A DNA stretch of 39,144 nt from Sutterella sp. (GTDB lineage Bacteria; Pseudomonadota; Gammaproteobacteria; Burkholderiales; Burkholderiaceae_F), in the NCBI RefSeq assembly GCF_030539355.1, contig NZ_JAUNSF010000016.1, positions 1-39,144 on the forward strand. The letters run 5' to 3'. This document shows positions 35,215 through 39,144 of the stretch, piece by piece. The position numbers and the translations under genes are program-made. How positions within the stretch are numbered: the first letter of the stretch is position 1; each line of letters starts with the position of its first letter. The notes under the pieces are model-generated. The model was not told the origin of the DNA, did not search any database, and worked only from the letters and a program-made list of their open reading frames with translations.

Positions 35215-35237
35215 CCACGAGGCCCCGGGCGGGCGGA

Positions 35238-35864
35238 TCACTGATCCGCCCCCTCCTCCGGGGCGGTTCCGTCCCCGGCCGCCTTCGGTCCGAGCACGAA
35301 GTCGAGGTATTCGCGGTAGACCGCATTGAGGTCGAGCGGGGCCATCTCGCCGATCAGGGTCTGCCAGAGGATGCCCTGGATCAGCGGCGCGGCAAGCAGG
35401 AACGGATACCGCTTGATCACGGGCGGCAGGTCTGCCTCGCCGACGAAGTTCGTCATCAGGCCCCCCTGGGAGAAGATCGGCACGAAGAACTTCTCGAAGA
35501 TGGGGCGCGTGAGCGCAGGGCGGTGCAGCCCCTCGGACCAGACGACGCGGAGGATCCGGGCGAGCCGTCCGCGGCCCTCGCCCTCGAGCACCGGGGCCGT
35601 GAGCTGCTCGACCCGCTCGCGGAAGCTGAGGCTGCCGGCGTCCGTGAGCTTCACGAGATTGCCGTGCATCAGCACGCCGATCTCGTCGGCGAGCCCCATG
35701 AGGAGCGCCTCCTTGCTCTCGAAGTAGTTGTAGACGGTGCCCTTGGCGACGCCCGCGCGCTTCGCGATGTCCTCGATGCGCGCCTCCGAGAAGCCCTTCG
35801 ACTCGAATTCGTCGAGCGTGGCGTCAAGGATCGCCTGCCGGCGCTGTTCGCTTTTTCTGGCCAT
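35238..35864 (-). CDS. TetR/AcrR family transcriptional regulator
   Basis: The 208-residue protein has a TetR-type N-terminal helix-turn-helix (residues about 8-54, with DIAKRAGVAKGTVYNYFESKEALL) and a variable ligand-binding C-domain. It lies 52 bp downstream of two ABC-2 permease genes on the same strand. In E. coli the similar ybhGFSR exporter genes are controlled by the linked TetR-type regulator CecR, so it probably represses this exporter. The ligand is unknown. The spacer upstream holds two TGTCAG copies but no clear operator. Confidence 0.88.
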   Translation of the reverse strand: MARKSEQRRQAILDATLDEFESKGFSEARIEDIAKRAGVAKGTVYNYFESKEALLMGLADEIGVLMHGNLVKLTDAGSLSFRERVEQLTAPVLEGEGRGRLARILRVVWSEGLHRPALTRPIFEKFFVPIFSQGGLMTNFVGEADLPPVIKRYPFLLAAPLIQGILWQTLIGEMAPLDLNAVYREYLDFVLGPKAAGDGTAPEEGADQ

Positions 35865-35916
35865 TGATGTTCTCCGGTGAAGTGTTGTCAGATTCCTGTC
35901 AGGTGCGCCAGGGGCA

Positions 35917-37032
35917 TCAGGTGACGCGGTGGCGGAAGAGCCAGGAGGCGACGCCGAGCGTCACCGTGGCGGTGGCGGCTGTCGGCCAGAAGAGGTGGAG
36001 GGTCTCGAGCAGCCCGCAGCCCTCGAAGTAGATCATACGGAGCGCAATGATCGCATAGCGCAGCGGGTTGATCTTGGAGAGCTCCTGCATCCACCAGGGC
36101 ATGGCGAGCGTCGAGGTGAACAGACCCGAGAGAATGATCACCGGCAGCATGAGGAAGATGATCATCACGATCGCCTGCTGGATGTTGCCCGCGACCGCCG
36201 AGACGGCGAGTCCGAGGCCGACGAACGAGACCGCGAAGCCGGCGATGAGGATGCCGAGCGCAAGGGGCGAGCCCGTGAAGGGGAGCTCGAACCAGAAGAC
36301 GCCCACGCAGAAGATGAGGAAGCCCTGCATGCAGGCGATGATCGTCGGGATCACGGCCTTGCCGATGAGAATCTCGATCGAGTTCGCCGGGGTCATCAGC
36401 ATCATGTCGAACGTGCCGTCCTCGCGCTCGCGCGAGACGGTGAGGCCGGCGAGGAGCAGAACCTGAATGAGCGAGAGCGCGAGGATGAGGCCCGGCATGA
36501 TCGCGTAGCGCGTGAGCCCGTTCTCGTTGAAGCGCTGCCGGTCGATCACGCGCACCGCGGCCTGGGTGCCCCTCGAGGCGTTGAGCTTCTCGACGATCGA
36601 GGAGACGTAGCCCGCGGCGATGCCGGCGGTCGTGGAGTTTCGCGCGTCGACGGCGAGGAACGCCTCGCCCGAGTCGGCAAAGTCGCGCGGCAGCCAGATG
36701 CCGATCAGGGCCTTGGAGTCGTTGATCGCGTCGCGGAACTCGGTCTGCGAGCGGGCGTTCACCTTGAGCTCGAACCCGGGGGCGTTCTCGATGCGCCGCA
36801 CGAACTCGCTAGTCAGTGCGCTCGAGCCCTCGTTGAAGAGCGCCCAGGGCACGCGGTCGAGGTTGAAGGTCGCGCCGTAGCCGAAGAGCGCGCTCTGCAG
36901 CAGCACCGGGACGACGAGGATGGCGCGCGAGCCCTTGTCCTTGACGGTGGAGACGAATTCCTTGGCGATGATGGCTGCGATGCGGTTAATGGAATCTCGC
37001 ACGCCGCTGATGAAATTTCTGAGGATCGACAT
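35917..37032 (-). CDS. ABC-2 type exporter permease (YbhR-like)
   Basis: The 371-residue membrane protein has an N-terminal membrane segment followed by a large external domain (about 60-170) and five further segments. It has the ABC-2 signature VSREREDGTFDMMLMTP and PLRYAIIALRMIYFEG near the end. This is the layout of YbhR/YbhS-type multidrug exporter permeases. ATG 37032 follows GGGAGAA and lies two bases after the previous gene. A longer in-frame reading to 37239 is a read-through of the neighbour in another frame. Confidence 0.88.
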   Translation of the reverse strand: MSILRNFISGVRDSINRIAAIIAKEFVSTVKDKGSRAILVVPVLLQSALFGYGATFNLDRVPWALFNEGSSALTSEFVRRIENAPGFELKVNARSQTEFRDAINDSKALIGIWLPRDFADSGEAFLAVDARNSTTAGIAAGYVSSIVEKLNASRGTQAAVRVIDRQRFNENGLTRYAIMPGLILALSLIQVLLLAGLTVSREREDGTFDMMLMTPANSIEILIGKAVIPTIIACMQGFLIFCVGVFWFELPFTGSPLALGILIAGFAVSFVGLGLAVSAVAGNIQQAIVMIIFLMLPVIILSGLFTSTLAMPWWMQELSKINPLRYAIIALRMIYFEGCGLLETLHLFWPTAATATVTLGVASWLFRHRVT

Positions 37033-37034
37033 GG

Positions 37035-38216
37035 TCAGTTCTCCCTTGCATTCGCCGGAGCCGGGACGTAGCGCACGGGCGTCTTGGAGAGCTTGCGGAG
37101 CGCCGCGATGAGGAGCACGGCCGTCCAGCCGAGCATGAGCGCGCAGTTCGTCGCGAGGATGTGTTCCGCCCCGCCCGAGAGGAAGCAGATCTTGAGCGAC
37201 TCGATCGCATAGGAGGGCGGGAAGCACTTGCCGATCCACTCGATCACGACGGGGACGCTGCGGAGATCAAAGAGGAACCCGGAGAGCATCATCGTCGGCA
37301 TGAAGCTCGCCATGATGGCGCACTCGGTCGCGAGGAACTGGCTCTTCACAGTCGCGGAGATGAAGAGGCCGAGCGAGGCTGTGGCGACGGAATAGAGCAC
37401 CGCGGTCGCAAGGAGCCAGAACGGGTCGCCGCGCAGCGGCACTTCGAAGAGCAGAAGCGCGAGCCCGAGGCAGAGCATGAAGCCCGCGAGCGCGATGCCC
37501 GCGCAGGGGATGAGCTTCGAGAGCAGGATCTCTAGCGACGCGGCGGGCGTCGCATAGAGCGCCGTGAGCGTGCCGCGCTCCCATTCGCGCGCGATGACGA
37601 GGCTCCCGAGGAAGGACCCCGAGACCGAGGTGACGATCACGAGGAGTCCGGGCACGAGGTACCAGGTCGAGTTCGATGCCTCGTTGAACCAGAGGCGCTG
37701 CGAAACGGTGACGACGGGGGTCTCCCCCGAGCTGACCGCCGACGAGGCGGCGAGACGCGGATCCGCGAGGGCCTTCGCGACCACGGCGTTCACGTAGCTG
37801 CGGATCATCTGCGCGGTGTTGCTGTCGACGCCGTAGAGCGTGAGACCCACCTCGCCGCGGCCCGCGGCGACGTCCTCGGCGAACCCCGCGGGGATGCGCA
37901 CGATGGCCTCCGCCTCGCGGCGCGTGAAGAGGCTCTCCGCCTCGGCGGCGCCGCCCTCGGCGCGGTTGCCCACGATGAAGCCGTTCGCGGCGAAGCGCTG
38001 CTCGAGCGCGACCGCGGCCGGCGTGTGCTCCTCGGTGACGACCGACACGGGGACGTCCTTCACGTCCATCGACATGCCGTAGCCGAAGATCAGGAGCATC
38101 ATGATCGGCAGCCCCAGGCCGATGCCGAGGTAGGAGCGGTCACGGCTGAAGAGCTCGAATTCCTTGGTGAGCTGAGCGAGAAATCTTTTCCAGCTGAAGC
38201 GCAGAAGTCCTGTCAT
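37035..38216 (-). CDS. ABC-2 type exporter permease (YbhS-like)
   Basis: The 393-residue membrane protein has the same layout as its neighbour: a TM segment at about 30-50, an external domain, and a membrane block with REWERGTLTALYATP and FPPSYAIESLKICFLSGG. The two permeases probably form a heterodimer with the ATPase encoded just upstream (stop at 38219, two bases away). Substrates of such systems include drugs or cations, but none can be assigned here. Confidence 0.88.
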   Translation of the reverse strand: MTGLLRFSWKRFLAQLTKEFELFSRDRSYLGIGLGLPIMMLLIFGYGMSMDVKDVPVSVVTEEHTPAAVALEQRFAANGFIVGNRAEGGAAEAESLFTRREAEAIVRIPAGFAEDVAAGRGEVGLTLYGVDSNTAQMIRSYVNAVVAKALADPRLAASSAVSSGETPVVTVSQRLWFNEASNSTWYLVPGLLVIVTSVSGSFLGSLVIAREWERGTLTALYATPAASLEILLSKLIPCAGIALAGFMLCLGLALLLFEVPLRGDPFWLLATAVLYSVATASLGLFISATVKSQFLATECAIMASFMPTMMLSGFLFDLRSVPVVIEWIGKCFPPSYAIESLKICFLSGGAEHILATNCALMLGWTAVLLIAALRKLSKTPVRYVPAPANAREN

Positions 38217-38218
38217 TT

Positions 38219-39046
38219 TTAGGCTCCTTGGGAAGCCTTGCGGCCCGCGTCAACGATTCTTGTGAAGACCGACTCGATCGAGAGCGAGCTCGGATCGGCG
38301 ACGTCATTGCCCGCGGCCTGCCGGCGGATCTCCTCCGGAGTGCCGATGGCGATGATGCGGCCGGCGTCCTGGATGAGGAAGCGGTCGCAGTACTCGGCCT
38401 CCTCCATGAAGTGCGTCGTGACGACGACCGCCGCCCCGGTCTCGGCGAGCGTGACGATGCGGCGCCAGAGCGCGCGGCGCGCCGAGAGGTCGGCGCCCGA
38501 GGTCGCCTCGTCGAGGAAGAGGATCTTCGGGTGGTGAATGAGGCCGCAGGCGATCGAGAGGTCGCGCTGGGCGCCGAGCGAGAGCGAACCCGCGTCGAAG
38601 TCCGCCTTGTCCTCAAGGCTGAACTCCTCGAGGAGCTCGTCGATCCTGCTCCCGAGCGCTTCGCCGCGCAGACCGTAGCTGCGCCCGAAGAAGCGCAGGT
38701 TCTCCGCGACCGAGAGGCGCCCGTAGAGCGAGAACTTCTGCGCGACGTAGCCCACGACGCCGCGCGCGTCGTTCTTCGCGTGCGCGAGGTCGTAGCCCGC
38801 GACCTCGATCCGGCCCGCGCTCGCGGGCAGGAGCGAGCAGAGCATGCGGAAGGTCGTGGTCTTCCCGGCGCCGTTGGGGCCGAGGATGCCGAAGATCTCG
38901 CCGGGCTTGACGTCAAAGGTCGTGTCATCGACGGCGACGAAGTTCCCGAAAACGCGGCGGATGCCGTGCGCGGAGACGATCGGGCGGTCGGACGGCGCGG
39001 CCGCGCCCTCGGCCGACTTCTCCGCGGCCGGCGCGTCGAAGTGCAC
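38219..39046 (-). CDS. ABC exporter ATPase, apparently the second half of a YbhF-like double ATPase
   Basis: The 275-residue reading has a complete ABC domain: Walker A GPNGAGKT (56-63), an unusual signature LSLGAQRDLSIA in place of LSGGQ, Walker B ILFLDEATSG, and the switch histidine in VTTHF. The GTG start (39046) has little ribosome-binding support. The frame stays open upstream, and its residues TLEDAYALLTF look like the C-terminal end of another ABC domain. This suggests a YbhF-type protein with two fused ATPase domains, cut off by the AT-rich sequence from about 39095. It may be incomplete or inactivated. Confidence 0.75.
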   Translation of the reverse strand: MHFDAPAAEKSAEGAAAPSDRPIVSAHGIRRVFGNFVAVDDTTFDVKPGEIFGILGPNGAGKTTTFRMLCSLLPASAGRIEVAGYDLAHAKNDARGVVGYVAQKFSLYGRLSVAENLRFFGRSYGLRGEALGSRIDELLEEFSLEDKADFDAGSLSLGAQRDLSIACGLIHHPKILFLDEATSGADLSARRALWRRIVTLAETGAAVVVTTHFMEEAEYCDRFLIQDAGRIIAIGTPEEIRRQAAGNDVADPSSLSIESVFTRIVDAGRKASQGA

Positions 39047-39090
39047 GGGCTGCGGTTCCGCACGGAAGGTGAGGAGCGCGTAGGCGTCCT

Positions 39091-39144
39091 CTAGTGTAGT
39101 GTTTTCTAAATTCGTTAAGTATTAGTTAGCAAAGTCTCTCGGCT
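39091..39144. mobile_element. Possible insertion junction or assembly edge
   Basis: From 39095 to the end the sequence is abruptly AT-rich (17 of 50 bases are G or C) after uniformly GC-rich coding sequence. The break comes at CTAG (39091-39094), where the upstream frame of the ABC ATPase gives a rare CTA codon, and an in-frame stop follows at 39124-39122. This could be the end of an insertion sequence or a contig-end artefact. No transposase or recognisable terminal repeat can be seen in so short a piece. Confidence 0.35.

Larger units (their letters stand above)
34977..35237. other. Inverted-repeat-rich spacer downstream of tRNA-Thr
   Basis: No gene is seen in this 261-bp stretch, which is AT-richer than its surroundings. 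It contains a probable tRNA terminator (ATCCC/GGGAT near 34984-35006, followed by T runs) and a 25-base near-palindrome at 35073-35097. GGTACAT occurs twice (35099-35105, 35111-35117) with its inverse ATGTACC at 35140-35146. A nested stem lies at 35152-35183 and the tetR terminator at 35187-35214. A duplicated tRNA 3' end (att site) was looked for and not found. Confidence 0.5.

Overview
This 39.1 kb window looks like a chromosomal piece of a GC-rich betaproteobacterium. The gene order (tuf-S10-spc-alpha; mlaFEDACB with mlaA inside the operon; lptM-lysA next to cyaY and mrcA; tatABC; sspAB) is the burkholderialean one. Blocks normally found at these junctions (his operon, petABC, cytochrome c/ResBC genes) appear to be missing. 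That pattern would suit a gut-associated, fermentative or anaerobic lineage such as Sutterellaceae. The family placement is inference from gene order, not from a search.

Layout. Positions 1-15001 (+) hold the 3' end of tuf and then the ribosomal protein super-cluster: S10 segment (rpsJ, rplC-rpsQ), spc segment (rplN-secY) and alpha segment (rpmJ-rplQ, with rpoA). Junctions inside it that exceed about 100 bp nearly all carry strong hairpins, and some carry recognisable promoters, so the cluster looks divided into separately controlled parts. A 37-codon gene (rpmJ) lies at 11448-11561. Positions 15128-20241 hold hslR (+), then hemB, engB, guaC, lysA and the small lipoprotein gene lptM on the minus strand. 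Positions 20255-23051 hold cyaY (+) convergent with mrcA (PBP1A, -).

Positions 23389-29043 (+) hold a hotdog thioesterase gene followed by the complete Mla phospholipid-transport operon and murA. Positions 29199-31447 hold hinT and tatABC. A DegS-like protease (-) and a Nif3-family protein (+) are divergent at 31550-33506. They are followed by sspA, sspB and tRNA-Thr(UGU). From 35238 to the end the minus strand carries a TetR regulator, two ABC-2 permeases and an ABC ATPase resembling the ybhFSR exporter. The last 50 bases are abruptly AT-rich and interrupt what looks like the first half of the ATPase, which suggests an insertion or an assembly edge.

Themes. Besides translation and secretion (secY, tat), the window is rich in envelope functions: lipid asymmetry (Mla), peptidoglycan (murA, mrcA, lysA product DAP/lysine) and LPS translocon maturation (lptM). 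I found no CRISPR array, no prophage and no clearly new multi-gene system. The most noteworthy signals are the structured intergenic leaders, the apparent gene-block losses at conserved junctions, and the AT-rich junction at the right edge.
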